NCBI RefSeq assembly: GCF_026240905.1
Contig: NZ_JAPEVI010000003.1
Location: 248,001-312,000, forward strand
Reading direction: 5' to 3'
Length of the DNA stretch: 64,000 bases
Source of the DNA: Roseibium salinum
GTDB lineage: Bacteria > Pseudomonadota > Alphaproteobacteria > Rhizobiales > Stappiaceae
In this document: positions 47,790 through 56,738 of the stretch, one piece after another
Layout: each line of letters starts with the position of its first letter
Numbering within the stretch: position 1 is the stretch's first letter
Notes under the pieces: model-generated
Database searches by the model: none
What the model was told of the DNA's origin: nothing
Seen by the model: the letters and a program-made list of their open reading frames with translations, nothing else
Translations under genes and position numbers: made by a program

Positions 47790-48245
47790 CACATTTTCTG
47801 CTTAGTTTTCCTCACCCAGCTCATCGTATACGGCAGTCCATCCTCGTGGCGTCCCATCGAGATCATATCGAGCAGGCTGTAGGCGACATTCACGATGCGA
47901 GAAGCTTTCCAAGCGGGGCGTTGGAAATGAGGACAAGGGTCGTGTTCCCGGACGGCGAGATGGACGTCGCTCCCTTCGAAACTGTCCGTCCAGAAGGAAC
48001 AGCTCGGGAAGCCTTCCTCCCGGATCTCGCCGAACATAAAATGGTAGACGACTAGCTGCCGGCGCCGGCCGAAAAGCTCCGTCAAGCTCTTCTTCTGGCT
48101 CGCGTGTCGAAGACATAGTCCTCTTCGAACTAAACCATGGGCGGCGGGGAGGCAGTTACACTTCCTGGTAAATGTTCTCCTCTCGGAAAAGGGCTTCTCT
48201 TACTTTCAGCCAATCTTCCCGCCTGACGAGGTTGGGATGTGTCAT
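47790..48245 (-). pseudogene. decayed DUF899 (thioredoxin-like) gene
   Basis: Pieces of a DUF899 protein are spread over all three minus-strand frames. In order they are: HPNLVRREDWLKVREALFRE after the ATG at 48245, then a stop; EDYVFDT; LTELFGRRRQLVVYHFMFG with EEGFPSCSFWTDSFEG; TLVLISNAPLGKL; and finally YSLLDMISMGRHEDGLPYTM. The central third of the family is missing and at least three frameshifts are needed. It begins 15 nt after the SRPBCC gene, so it was the third gene of that operon. It appears as a set of overlapping short ORFs, none of them real. Confidence 0.8.
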
Positions 48246-48260
48246 GTCTTCCTCCAGGCG

Positions 48261-48752
48261 CTAATCGGAAACAAAGTCGACCAGGTAACCGAAGCAGCGG
48301 GTCCAGCCGCTGCCGACGCCCCGGCGTGCGTCCTCCGTCCTGATGGCCTCGTGACGCAGGTGAACCCTGGTGGCGGCGCCTGCCCGGGTGAAAGTCACAC
48401 AGACACGGGACGTGTCCGTCGCCTCACGTGTGCCGTCGGCGAATTCCTGAACGTAGCGCCAGCTGAACTCGAGGCGACCAGGGGCTTCGATGGCAAGGTA
48501 TTCGCCCTCGAAATGGACCTGCTTTTCCGCGCTCCTCTCGATGACGAAACACCACCTGCCGCCGACCCGCAGATCGATCTCCGCCGAAACCAGACCGCCG
48601 GATCGCGGCAGGAACCAGCAACTGACCTCTTCAGGTTCCGTAAAGGCCCTGAAGACGCGTTCGGGCGCCGCGCGGAACAGGCCTTCGATGAGGATCGGAT
48701 CAACGCCGGGTTCGGATTTCAGGAAATCCCCGGCGGGCTGCTGAACGGTCAT
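48261..48752 (-). CDS. SRPBCC (AHSA1-type) domain protein
   Basis: A 163-residue START-like protein starting at the ATG at 48752. FRAAPERVFRAFTEPEEVSCWF is the usual AHSA1 opening, followed by DLRVGGRWCFVI and FEGEYLAIEAPGRLEFSWRY; the end is GSGWTRCFGYLVDFV. The fold binds hydrophobic ligands and its specific ligand is unknown. Its start overlaps the arsR-type stop by ATGA, the standard pairing of an ArsR repressor with an SRPBCC gene; DUF899, often the third member, is decayed here. Confidence 0.9.
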   Translation of the reverse strand: MTVQQPAGDFLKSEPGVDPILIEGLFRAAPERVFRAFTEPEEVSCWFLPRSGGLVSAEIDLRVGGRWCFVIERSAEKQVHFEGEYLAIEAPGRLEFSWRYVQEFADGTREATDTSRVCVTFTRAGAATRVHLRHEAIRTEDARRGVGSGWTRCFGYLVDFVSD

Positions 48753-49102
48753 CTTTCGCGTTCCTTCTTGTCTTGGTCGTCCTTGGCGAGATGGCGGGCG
48801 AGGGCCTCGAACCGGTCGGTCCAGAAGGCTTCGTATTTGCTCAGCCAATCCACCGCCTCCTTGATCGGGGCGCCGCGCAGGCGGCAGTGGCGGGTGCGGC
48901 CCCGCTTTTCAACGTCGACCAGACCGGCATCGGACAGAACCCGCAGGTGCTTCGAGACGGCGGTGAGCGACATGTCGAACGGCTCCGCCAATTGCGAAAG
49001 CGACGCTTCGCCATCGGCAAGGCGGGCGACGATCGCGCGCCTTGTACCGTCGCTCAGGGCGGAAAAGGTCGCATCCAGTTGGGGGATGTCTGCTGCGTCC
49101 AT
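48749..49102 (-). CDS. ArsR-family transcriptional regulator
   Basis: A 117-residue winged-helix repressor. The DNA-binding core is DGTRRAIVARLADGEASLSQLAEPFDMSLTAVSKHLRVLSDAGLV with recognition helix SLTAVSKHLRVL (about 45-56), and the wing is RGRTRHCRL. There is no cysteine metal site (no CVC), so it is not an arsenic sensor. The C-terminal part (WLSKYEAFWTDRFEALARHL) marks the SRPBCC-associated subgroup. It probably represses its own operon from the palindromes just upstream. Confidence 0.92.
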   Translation of the reverse strand: MDAADIPQLDATFSALSDGTRRAIVARLADGEASLSQLAEPFDMSLTAVSKHLRVLSDAGLVDVEKRGRTRHCRLRGAPIKEAVDWLSKYEAFWTDRFEALARHLAKDDQDKKERER

Positions 49103-49108
49103 AAAGTG

Positions 49109-49160
49109 AACCTTTTGGTTGACTAATATCGAATCTCATTATAGTCAACTAAATGGTTGA
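49109..49160. promoter_or_regulatory. probable ArsR-type operator region
   Basis: Two palindromes lie just upstream of the ArsR start: AACC-TTTT-GGTT at 49109-49120 and TCAAC-TAAATG-GTTGA at 49145-49160. TTGACTA and TAGTCAA (49119-49125, 49142-49148) also form an inverted repeat, and TGGTTGASTAA occurs twice as a direct repeat. The region is AT-rich and fits autoregulation. Confidence 0.55.
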
Positions 49161-49245
49161 GTAAAGTGAAGCGCACTTACCAGCTCAGCATGTCAGACGG
49201 CGGGGCCGGCTTCGATCCCGTATTCATCAGACAGGAGAGATGGAC

Positions 49246-49899
49246 ATGAAATTCTACACGAACGACTTTTCGCCCAATTGCCGCCGCGTCGAAGCGGTTC
49301 TTTACCACCTCGGGCTTCATGACGGGGTCGAGACTCACCGGCTCAACCTGGCGGCGGGAGAGCACATGAGCGACGAAATGCGCACCGCCAATCCCAACAT
49401 GAAGGTTCCGACACTGGTCATCGCAGACATGAAGCTCTGGGAAGCCAATCCGATGATGATCTATCTGTGCGACCGGGCCGGCGCGGAAGCGTTCTGCCCG
49501 TCGGACCTGAACAGTCGGTTTGAGATCCTGCGATGGATGTCCTGGGAGGTCCAGCACTATAACCGTGCCCTGGGCGAGGTTATCTGGGAGACCATCGTCA
49601 AGCCGTCATTCGATATGGGCGAACCCGATCAGGCGAAGATCGACGCGGGACTGGAGAATTATCGCCGCTTTGCGGCCGTCCTGAACGACCGGCTTTCAGG
49701 CCGCAATTACATTCTGGGAGACAAGGTCACGGTGACGGATTTCGCTGTCGGCGCGCCGTCGGCATTTGCCCTGCACCCGCAGTCTCAGATACCGCTGCAG
49801 GACTATCCGAACGTCGAAGCGTGGTATCAGCGGCTGGAAAGCCTGCCCGCCTGGAGCAAAACCGCGCCGCCGCGTCCGGCGGCCGAAGCCGCGGAGTAA
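49246..49899 (+). CDS. glutathione S-transferase family protein
   Basis: A cytoplasmic 217-residue GST. The N-terminal thioredoxin-like domain (about 1-78) has MKFYTNDFSPNCRRVEAVLYHL, the cis-proline segment NMKVPTLVI and the Glu-Ala motif WEANPMMIYL; the alpha-helical C-terminal domain contains VTVTDFAVGAPSAF. I use the ATG at 49246, eight bases from AGGAG; the ATG at 49240 sits too close. The family conjugates or transfers glutathione; the substrate cannot be read from sequence. Confidence 0.9.
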   Translation: MKFYTNDFSPNCRRVEAVLYHLGLHDGVETHRLNLAAGEHMSDEMRTANPNMKVPTLVIADMKLWEANPMMIYLCDRAGAEAFCPSDLNSRFEILRWMSWEVQHYNRALGEVIWETIVKPSFDMGEPDQAKIDAGLENYRRFAAVLNDRLSGRNYILGDKVTVTDFAVGAPSAFALHPQSQIPLQDYPNVEAWYQRLESLPAWSKTAPPRPAAEAAE

Positions 49900-49979
49900 A
49901 CAGGCTCCCGTGGCGGCGAACGCCGGCCGCCATGGGATGCCTTTCCCGGCATTGCGGCGTTCCGCCGCGCGTGGACAGA

Positions 49980-50891
49980 TCAGATGAACAGTTCGCCGCG
50001 GGCCACGAGAGTGGCCTGGCCGCCGATGCGCACGGCATGCATCATGCCGCCTTCCATGTCGATTTCCATGTCGATCATGGATGGGCGGCCCATTTCGAAA
50101 CCCTGTTCGATGCGGAAGATGTGGGTGCCGTTCGGCAGGTCGTCATAATAGTCGATCACACCGGCAAAGGCGGCGGCGGCGGATCCCGTCGCCGGATCTT
50201 CCGGGATGCCCATGTCGGGGGCGAAGAGGCGGGCATGGAAAGCACTGTCGTGGGACCGGGTTTCCCGGCAGTAGACATAGGCGTCATTGTGCCCGTTCTT
50301 GCCGAAGCCGGCCTTCCACATGGCAGGGACGGGCTTGGCCCGGGCAAGTGCGTTGAGATCGCGAACCGGAACGAAGGTAAAGGGCGGGCCAACGCGGAAC
50401 CGGGACGGCGAGTGGTTTTCAAAGCCGATGTCGGACGGCTCCAGATTGAGGGCCGCCGCGATCAGTTCGACATTATGCGTCGGACCGGCCGGCTCGGGCA
50501 GCGTCGGCACGTCGAACTCGGCAAAGGCGGCGGCGTTCTCACGCAGGATGACCGCGCAGCGCACGGGGCCGATATTCTGCTTCAGGACGACCACTGCGTC
50601 CTGCTCCCCGGAGATATCGCCGAACCGCTCGGTTGCCAGCAGGATGGCGGTTCCGATAGTGGGGTGACCGGCAAAGGGCAGTTCCAGCTTCGGGGTGAAG
50701 ATCCGGATGCTGGCCGATTGGCCGTGATGGTCCGGGGGAAACACGAAGACGGTTTCGGAGAGGTTGAACTCGCCGGCGATCTTCTGCATCTGCACATCGC
50801 TCAAGCCCTCGGAGTCCAGAACCACCGCCAAGGGATTTCCGGCAAGGCTTTTGTTGGTGAAGACATCCAGGATCGCATAGCGGCGGCTCAT
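49980..50891 (-). CDS. PhzF-family isomerase-like protein
   Basis: A 303-residue PhzF fold protein with two similar halves. The N-terminal signature is [20 protein letters not shown], then the Glu-containing [12 protein letters not shown] with the family catalytic glutamate near residue 45, [19 protein letters not shown] near 66-84, and [14 protein letters not shown] in the second half. Other phenazine genes are absent, so a phenazine role is not implied; most homologues have unknown function. It is convergent with the GST gene. Confidence 0.9.
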   Translation of the reverse strand: MSRRYAILDVFTNKSLAGNPLAVVLDSEGLSDVQMQKIAGEFNLSETVFVFPPDHHGQSASIRIFTPKLELPFAGHPTIGTAILLATERFGDISGEQDAVVVLKQNIGPVRCAVILRENAAAFAEFDVPTLPEPAGPTHNVELIAAALNLEPSDIGFENHSPSRFRVGPPFTFVPVRDLNALARAKPVPAMWKAGFGKNGHNDAYVYCRETRSHDSAFHARLFAPDMGIPEDPATGSAAAAFAGVIDYYDDLPNGTHIFRIEQGFEMGRPSMIDMEIDMEGGMMHAVRIGGQATLVARGELFI

Positions 50892-51047
50892 ATTTCACTT
50901 CTCCCGAGCGATTTATCTGACGGCGGTACCTCAGTTGAGCGGACTTTTGCATTTCTGGGCACGTCTCGCCAGTGGTTATCCCGATTATCTTGGATCTTTC
51001 TTAGCGGACAAAACAGCGCCTCCGACAGGCACCCGAAATCGTGTGGT

Positions 51048-52196
51048 TCAGGGCAGGAGCTCGTCTGCGATCGCACGGGCGAAGGGCACGATGGCCGGGT
51101 CCTTCAGGTCCTCGCGGCTTCTGATGATGCGCACATCCGCCAGTTCCTGCTCTTCGGAGTTTGCCGAAAAGCGGATGATATTCTCGCGCAATTCCGCCGC
51201 GTTCCGGCCGGTGTCGAACACCTGGGCTATGGCGATGCGCGGACCGTCGAAGGCAACCAGAAGCCGGTCGGCACGCAGTTCGTCTTTCGTCAGCCCGGTT
51301 TCCTCTTCCAGCTCGCGGTAGATCGCGCCGATCATGTCCACCTTTCCCTCCGGCGTCAGATCGGTGGGATCGAGGTTGCCGCCCGGCGGATAGATCATGC
51401 CGGCGGTTGCCGTGTGGTCCGACATGACCCCGTAAAGCAGCGCGCCGTCGCTGGATTTGAGAATCGCGGAGCCGAAGAGATTGTAGGCAGAAGCGTCGGG
51501 TGCGCCCCAGTCACGCCAGGCAAGGTGCGCTGCAAAGGTACTTTCACTGCATGTGCCTTTGAAGACGCCGTTTTCAAACCGATACCCCATCAGCTTCAGC
51601 GTGCGTCCGTTCCACAGATACGGATTGCATTTTCTGGCTTCTTCGAAGTGGGTGCCGATGGCGGCTTCGTGGGCCGTCTCGAAGCCCCAGGTCTCGGGCG
51701 AGAGGGAGATGTCGAGCGAGGCAACTTCGTGGACGCCTGGCGCCAGAACCTTTTCCATCAGCGGAATCTCGCCACCGGGCATTTCGCTCGGCCGCGTCGT
51801 CAGCCTGCGGAAGCCGCGCTGCTCGTAGAACGGGCCTGCATGACTATCGGATTCCAGATAAAGACGCGTGCGATTTTTGCTGCGGGCATAATCTTCGGCG
51901 CGGCTCAACAGGAGATTGCCCACGCCCTGGCGTTGCGCCTCCGGCGCCACGAACAGGAAGTCAATCAGCAGCGTGTCTTCGCCCTCCGCCGAGAGGCCGG
52001 AAAAGCCGATGGGCCGGCCGCCCCGTTCGGCGACGGTCATCTGCAGCGAGCGGATCGTGGCTTCGGAAATGCGCCAGTGCTCCCGGAACGTCGCCATGGT
52101 CTCCTCCGGATACCCCCAGGAGGCTTTCGACCGGTGGAGAATATCGGTGAGGACAGGGGCATCGGAAAGGGTGGCGGGGCGGAGTTTCAGGGGCAT
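51048..52196 (-). CDS. GNAT acetyltransferase fused to a Nudix-like domain
   Basis: A 382-residue two-domain protein starting at the ATG at 52196. Residues 1-150 are a GNAT domain with FLFVAPEAQRQGVGNLLLSRAEDY and GPFYEQRGF. Residues about 195-380 form a Nudix-like domain: MIYPPGGNLD is followed some 15 residues later by YRELEEETGL, the REXXEEXG part of the Nudix box, but the spacing to the upstream glycine is longer than usual and the distal glutamate is not clearly placed. It may be an active hydrolase with an extended loop, or a non-catalytic module. Fusion of these two domains is uncommon. Confidence 0.82.
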   Translation of the reverse strand: MPLKLRPATLSDAPVLTDILHRSKASWGYPEETMATFREHWRISEATIRSLQMTVAERGGRPIGFSGLSAEGEDTLLIDFLFVAPEAQRQGVGNLLLSRAEDYARSKNRTRLYLESDSHAGPFYEQRGFRRLTTRPSEMPGGEIPLMEKVLAPGVHEVASLDISLSPETWGFETAHEAAIGTHFEEARKCNPYLWNGRTLKLMGYRFENGVFKGTCSESTFAAHLAWRDWGAPDASAYNLFGSAILKSSDGALLYGVMSDHTATAGMIYPPGGNLDPTDLTPEGKVDMIGAIYRELEEETGLTKDELRADRLLVAFDGPRIAIAQVFDTGRNAAELRENIIRFSANSEEQELADVRIIRSREDLKDPAIVPFARAIADELLP

Positions 52197-52413
52197 GGAT
52201 ATCCGGTCGCTTCTCATCGACCTGCATTCAGCTGAGCCGACTTGAATGCAGAAAGCCGATCGTCTTCATAGTGCCGGAGCACCTCGTCCGAGATTGGAAA
52301 TGGACGAGATGCCTTGACACCGCGAAGGCGTAGCCGGACATTGTGATACTTGCAAGGCAGGGCGGCGGAGAAGGCAACCAACCTGTGTCAGCTGCCTTCC
52401 CGAACGTCGCGTG

Positions 52414-53316
52414 CTAGCGGATGAACGTCCCGTTGCGCAGTTCGGTCACCGCCTGCATCAACTCGTCCCGCGTGTTCATCACGATCGGGCCGTGCCAGGC
52501 GACCGGTTCCTTGATCGGGGCGCCGGAGACGAGGAGGAAGCGGATGCCCTCGGCGCCCGCCTGAACCACGATCTCGTCGCCGGCCCCGAAGACCACCAGG
52601 GACCGGTTGCCGGTCTGGTCGCGGATCTTCAGTTCCTCGCCTGCGAATTCCTTTTCCGTCAGGACGCCGAAGGGATCGGAAGCATCACGGAAGGTGCCGG
52701 TGCCTTCGAAGATATAGGCAAAGGTCTGCTTGTAGGTGTCGACCTTGAAGCGTTTTTTCTGTCCGGCGGGCACGTGGATATCGAGATATTGCGGATCGGC
52801 GGCGATGCCGTCGACCGGACCGCGCTTGCCCCAGAACTCACCGCAGATGATCCGCGCGGACGTGCCGTCGTCATCGATGACAACCGGAATGTCCGTGGCA
52901 TTGACATCCTGATAGCGCGGCGCCGTCATCTTGAGAGAGGAGGGCAGGTTGGCCCAAAGCTGAAAGCCGTGCATGCGCCCGCTTGCGTCGCCCTTGGGCA
53001 TCTCCTGGTGCATGATGCCGCGGCCCGCGGTCATCCATTGCACGTCGCCAGCGCCGAGATTGCCCGTGTTGCCGAGGCTGTCGCCGTGATCGACCGTGCC
53101 GGCGAGAACATAGGTGATCGTCTCGATGCCCCGGTGCGGATGCCAGGGAAAGCCCTTGAGATAGTCTTCCGGGCGCTCGTTGCGGAAATCATCGAGGAGA
53201 AGGAAGGGATCCAGCATTTCCGGATCCTGAAATCCGAAAACCCGCTCCAGCTTGACGCCGGCGCCTTCAAGGGTCGGCTGCGTCGTGCCGATGTGTGTGA
53301 CCGGTCGGATGGACAT
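52414..53316 (-). CDS. pirin family protein
   Basis: A bicupin protein of 300 residues, starting at the ATG at 53316 (MSIRPVTHIGTTQ). The N-terminal cupin has the pirin metal-site block FPWHPHRGIETITYVLAGTVDH with His residues near 56-60, and GIMHQEMPKGDASGRMHGFQLW. The second cupin spans about 165-295 (DIHVPAGQKKRFKV). Bacterial pirins bind metal and some have quercetinase activity, but the function here is unknown. A longer frame to 53520 is unsupported. Divergent from the ABC transporter operon. Confidence 0.92.
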   Translation of the reverse strand: MSIRPVTHIGTTQPTLEGAGVKLERVFGFQDPEMLDPFLLLDDFRNERPEDYLKGFPWHPHRGIETITYVLAGTVDHGDSLGNTGNLGAGDVQWMTAGRGIMHQEMPKGDASGRMHGFQLWANLPSSLKMTAPRYQDVNATDIPVVIDDDGTSARIICGEFWGKRGPVDGIAADPQYLDIHVPAGQKKRFKVDTYKQTFAYIFEGTGTFRDASDPFGVLTEKEFAGEELKIRDQTGNRSLVVFGAGDEIVVQAGAEGIRFLLVSGAPIKEPVAWHGPIVMNTRDELMQAVTELRNGTFIR

Positions 53317-53565
53317 GGGTGTCTCACTTTCGTCAAAAGAACTTGCCACCAACATAGTGCTGCCGTGCGTGAAACCTAGCTGGCCGAGCACAAACGCAGT
53401 GTTTCCAGGGGTGAAACAGTGCTTCGCCCGGGGAGCGGCAGCCGATGAAATCGGCCGGCAAGCCGGAAACGACTTGCATCTTGCAGTGCTCCTGCCCACA
53501 TGCAAGTGTGCCTCACCCATTTGGCCGTCTGGTCAAAACACATTTTCCGAACCGGTTTGGACTTC

Positions 53566-54489
53566 ATGGCTCCGATATTGTCCGTCCGTGACCTGGATAA
53601 GACCTATGACGGCGGTTTCCAGGCTCTCAAATCCGTATCTCTCGACATTCAGGAAGGGGAAGTCTTCGCGCTTCTCGGGCCGAACGGCGCGGGCAAGACC
53701 ACCCTGATCAGCCTGATATGCGGCCTGGTGCGTCCGTCATCGGGCAGTATTCTCGTCGGCGGCCATGACGCCCTTAAGGACTACCGCGCCGCGCGGCAAC
53801 TGATCGGTCTTGTGCCGCAGGAAATGCCGACCGCGCCGTTCGAAAAGGTCGGCGATACGGTCGCCTTCACCCGCGGCCTGTTCGGACTGCGCCCCGACAG
53901 CAACCTGGTCGAGAAAATCCTGAAGGACCTGACCCTTTGGGACAAGCGCGACAACCAGATCATGGCGCTGTCCGGGGGCATGAAACGCCGGTTGCTGGTT
54001 GCCAAGGCCCTGGCCCACGAACCCAAGATCCTCTTTCTGGATGAACCGACGGCGGGGGTTGATGTCGAGCTTCGGCACGATATGTGGCGCATCGTCGATA
54101 GCCTGAAGGAGCGCGGCGTCACGATCATCCTGACAACGCATTACATTGAAGAAGCCGAGGAGATGGCCGACCGGGTCGGGGTCATCAACGGAGGCGAGAT
54201 CATTCTCGTGGAGGACAAATCCGAACTGATGCGCAAGCTGGGCCGCAAGGTGCTGACGCTCAGCCTGGTCGAGCCGCTCCCAGCCGTGCCGGACGCCTTG
54301 TCGGGTTACAATCTGGAGCTGGAAGACGACGGCAGCAGTCTCACCTACACCTATGACACGCAGGCGGAACGCACGGGCATCACCGCACTCCTGACGGACC
54401 TTTCGACGGCGGGTGTGCGGTTCCACGACTTGCAGACGGACCAGTCGTCCCTCGAGGACATATTTGTCGACCTGGTGAAGAGGAGCTGA
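53566..54489 (+). CDS. ABC transporter ATP-binding protein (YadG type)
   Basis: ATPase of an ABC-2 type exporter, 307 residues. Walker [10 protein letters not shown] (about 39-47), Q-loop near VPQEMP, signature [16 protein letters not shown], Walker [13 protein letters not shown] and switch histidine in [16 protein letters not shown] are all present, and a C-terminal accessory region of about 80 residues follows. The start is the ATG at 53566; the in-frame extension to 53500 has no support. It is 8 nt ahead of a GNAT gene and followed by the permease gene, so the three are one operon. Confidence 0.93.
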   Translation: MAPILSVRDLDKTYDGGFQALKSVSLDIQEGEVFALLGPNGAGKTTLISLICGLVRPSSGSILVGGHDALKDYRAARQLIGLVPQEMPTAPFEKVGDTVAFTRGLFGLRPDSNLVEKILKDLTLWDKRDNQIMALSGGMKRRLLVAKALAHEPKILFLDEPTAGVDVELRHDMWRIVDSLKERGVTIILTTHYIEEAEEMADRVGVINGGEIILVEDKSELMRKLGRKVLTLSLVEPLPAVPDALSGYNLELEDDGSSLTYTYDTQAERTGITALLTDLSTAGVRFHDLQTDQSSLEDIFVDLVKRS

Positions 54490-54497
54490 GAGGCCAA

Positions 54498-55004
54498 ATG
54501 ACGGCAGGCATCATCTTCCGCAAGGCAGAGCTCCGCGACCGCAACGGACTGACGGACCTGTGCATGCGCTCCAAGCAGTCGAACGGGTATGACGATGCCT
54601 TCATGGCGCAATGCGCCGAAGAATTGCGGGTTCGCGACAGTTGGATTCTGCGGGACGAGTTCTGGCTCGGCGAAGCGGACGGCCGATCCCTTGTCGGCTG
54701 CATCCGCCTGTCCGTGGGCGACGATGGAGAGGCCGGCGAGCTCGAAACCTGTTTTGTCGATCCGGCATGGCGGGGCAAGGGCGTCGGCCGGCAGCTTTTC
54801 GACCGGCTGAAATCCGACGCGCAGGCACACAACCTGACGTGTATCGGTCTGGATGCGGACCCGTTCGCCGAGGCTTTTTACGCCCGCATGGGCTTTCGCA
54901 CGGTCGGCCGGTCGCCCTCCGGGTCCATACCTGGCCGCACGTTGCCGCGGATGGAATTGATTTTGGACCGGCCGCCGCAAGTCGTGGCCGGCGCAGGACG
55001 CTAG
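54498..55004 (+). CDS. GNAT acetyltransferase embedded in the ABC operon
   Basis: A 168-residue GNAT protein, MTAGIIFRKAELRDRNGL, with the acetyl-CoA loop CFVDPAWRGKGVGRQLFDRL near residues 78-97 and AEAFYARMGF in the C-terminal part. It sits between the ATPase and permease genes with gaps of 8 and 21 nt. Such placement suggests that it modifies either the exported compound or a partner, but the substrate cannot be read from the sequence. It is otherwise an ordinary single-domain GNAT. Confidence 0.87.
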   Translation: MTAGIIFRKAELRDRNGLTDLCMRSKQSNGYDDAFMAQCAEELRVRDSWILRDEFWLGEADGRSLVGCIRLSVGDDGEAGELETCFVDPAWRGKGVGRQLFDRLKSDAQAHNLTCIGLDADPFAEAFYARMGFRTVGRSPSGSIPGRTLPRMELILDRPPQVVAGAGR

Positions 55005-55025
55005 GGACGGGGTACGGTAAAGATC

Positions 55026-55787
55026 ATGAATTTTGAAGCGATCAAATCCATCTATCTCGCGGAGATGGCACGCACCAGGCGCACGCTCATGCAAAGCGTC
55101 ATCTCGCCGGTGATATCGACGGTGCTGTATTTCGTCGTCTTCGGCGCCGCCATCGGCTCCCGCATTACCGAAGTGGACGGTGTGAGCTACGGCGCGTTCA
55201 TCGTGCCGGGCCTGATCATGCTGTCGCTCATGACCCAGAGCCTTTCCAACGCGTCCTTCGGCATCTACTTCCCCAAATTCACGGGGACGATTTTCGAAAT
55301 CCTGTCGGCGCCGGTCTCCTATCTCGAAATCACCATCGCCTTTGTCGGGGCCGCGGCGACGAAGGCGATCATCGTTGCGCTGATCATCCTGGCGACCGCG
55401 AGTTTCTTCGTGCCGCTCGAAATCCAGCATCCGTTCTGGATGGTCACGTTTTTCATGCTGACCGCCATTACTTTTGCACTGCTCGGCTTCATCATCGGTA
55501 TCTGGGCGGACAATTTCGAAAAGCTGCAATTCGTCCCGCTTCTGATCGTAACGCCGCTGGCGTTTCTGGGCGGCAGCTTCTATTCCATCAAGATGCTGCC
55601 GGAATTCTGGCAGACGGTGACGCTGATCAATCCGGTCGTCTACCTGATTTCCGGGTTCCGCTGGAGTTTCTACGGTGAGGCCGATGTCAGCCTGTGGATG
55701 TCTCTGCTGGCAACCATGGTCTTCCTTGGCGGATCGCTTTTCATCGTACACCGGATATTCAAGACTGGTTATCGCCTGAAACCGTGA
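55026..55787 (+). CDS. ABC-2 type permease (YadH type)
   Basis: A 253-residue inner membrane protein with six hydrophobic segments (for example [102 protein letters not shown]). It matches the ABC-2 permease family that pairs with YadG/NodI-type ATPases for drug or lipid-oligosaccharide export. It is the third gene of its operon, 25 nt ahead of the DD-peptidase gene. Substrate unknown. Confidence 0.92.
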   Translation: MNFEAIKSIYLAEMARTRRTLMQSVISPVISTVLYFVVFGAAIGSRITEVDGVSYGAFIVPGLIMLSLMTQSLSNASFGIYFPKFTGTIFEILSAPVSYLEITIAFVGAAATKAIIVALIILATASFFVPLEIQHPFWMVTFFMLTAITFALLGFIIGIWADNFEKLQFVPLLIVTPLAFLGGSFYSIKMLPEFWQTVTLINPVVYLISGFRWSFYGEADVSLWMSLLATMVFLGGSLFIVHRIFKTGYRLKP

Positions 55788-55811
55788 AGCCGGAATAGCG
55801 TGGGATCGGCA

Positions 55812-56702
55812 ATGCGCTGGACTGCAAACTGGATGAAGCCCGCAGCCCTCCTGCTGGCGGGACTGCTCGCCGCCTGCCAGAGCACGCAGGAAGGCCCGGC
55901 GGCCTCGTCGGCGCCGGTTGCAAGCGCATCCGTCCAGACGGTTTCGCTGCCGGCCGTCAGCTATGCACCGTCAACAGCGGTCGAACGCGGTTATTCGGCC
56001 CTCGTTCTGGACGCGGCGAGCGGAGAGGAACTCTACGCGGTAAACGCCGACGCGGCGCGCTTTCCAGCCTCCCTCACCAAGATGATGACGCTTTATCTGC
56101 TCTTCGATGCGGTCTCCAACGGCCGGTATTCCCTGTCCACGCCGCTCAAGGTTTCGGCAAACGCAGCGTCCCAGCCGCCTGCGAAAATCGGCCTGAAGGC
56201 CGGGTCGACGATCACGGTGGAACAGGCCGCCCGGGCGCTGGCGGTCAAATCCGCCAATGACGTTGCCGTCGCCATTGCGGAAAACCTTGCCGGCAGCGAG
56301 GACGCCTTCGCCCGGCAGATGACGCAGCAGGCGCGGGCAATGGGCCTTGGCCGGACGCGGTTCGTCAACGCAACCGGACTGCCCGAACCGGCCCAGGTGA
56401 CCACGGCCAGCGACATGGCCAAACTCGGCCTCGCTCTCAAACGGCACTTCCCCCAGTATGCAAGCTATTACCGGGCCACGTCCTATTCCTATGGCGGCCG
56501 GTCCTTCCGGGCGACCAACAATCTTCTCGGCAAGGTGCCCGGTGTCGACGGGCTGAAAACCGGTTATATCCGGCTCTCCGGCTACAATCTCGTCGCGACC
56601 GCCAACCGCGGCGGCAAGCAGTTGATCGTCGTGGTGATGGGCGGGGAGAGCGAATCCGCACGGGACGAGGAAGTCACGCGGCTGATCGAAGCGCATTTCT
56701 GA
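55812..56702 (+). CDS. D-alanyl-D-alanine carboxypeptidase, lipoprotein-like
   Basis: A PBP5-type serine peptidase of 296 residues that trims peptidoglycan stem peptides in the periplasm. The N-terminal LLLAGLLAAC lipobox implies a lipidated anchor (start at the ATG at 55812; a GTG at 55800 is an alternative). Catalytic motifs: SxxK in PASLTKMM near residue 87, SxN in VKSANDV near 148 and KTG in DGLKTGYI near 248. It lacks the PBP5 C-terminal amphipathic anchor, which the lipid would replace. It sits 24 nt after the ABC permease gene. Confidence 0.9.
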   Translation: MRWTANWMKPAALLLAGLLAACQSTQEGPAASSAPVASASVQTVSLPAVSYAPSTAVERGYSALVLDAASGEELYAVNADAARFPASLTKMMTLYLLFDAVSNGRYSLSTPLKVSANAASQPPAKIGLKAGSTITVEQAARALAVKSANDVAVAIAENLAGSEDAFARQMTQQARAMGLGRTRFVNATGLPEPAQVTTASDMAKLGLALKRHFPQYASYYRATSYSYGGRSFRATNNLLGKVPGVDGLKTGYIRLSGYNLVATANRGGKQLIVVVMGGESESARDEEVTRLIEAHF

Positions 56703-56738
56703 TCAGATGATCATCGATCGCAGGTGCCCCGTTCCGCA

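Noticed and set aside
47672..48116. Two overlapping minus-strand ORFs and one plus-strand ORF as separate genes
   Set aside because: They are broken pieces, or shadows, of one decayed DUF899 gene.
49821..52235. 804-residue plus-strand ORF spanning the PhzF and GNAT-Nudix genes
   Set aside because: It runs through two real minus-strand genes and the gap between them, and has no recognisable domain.
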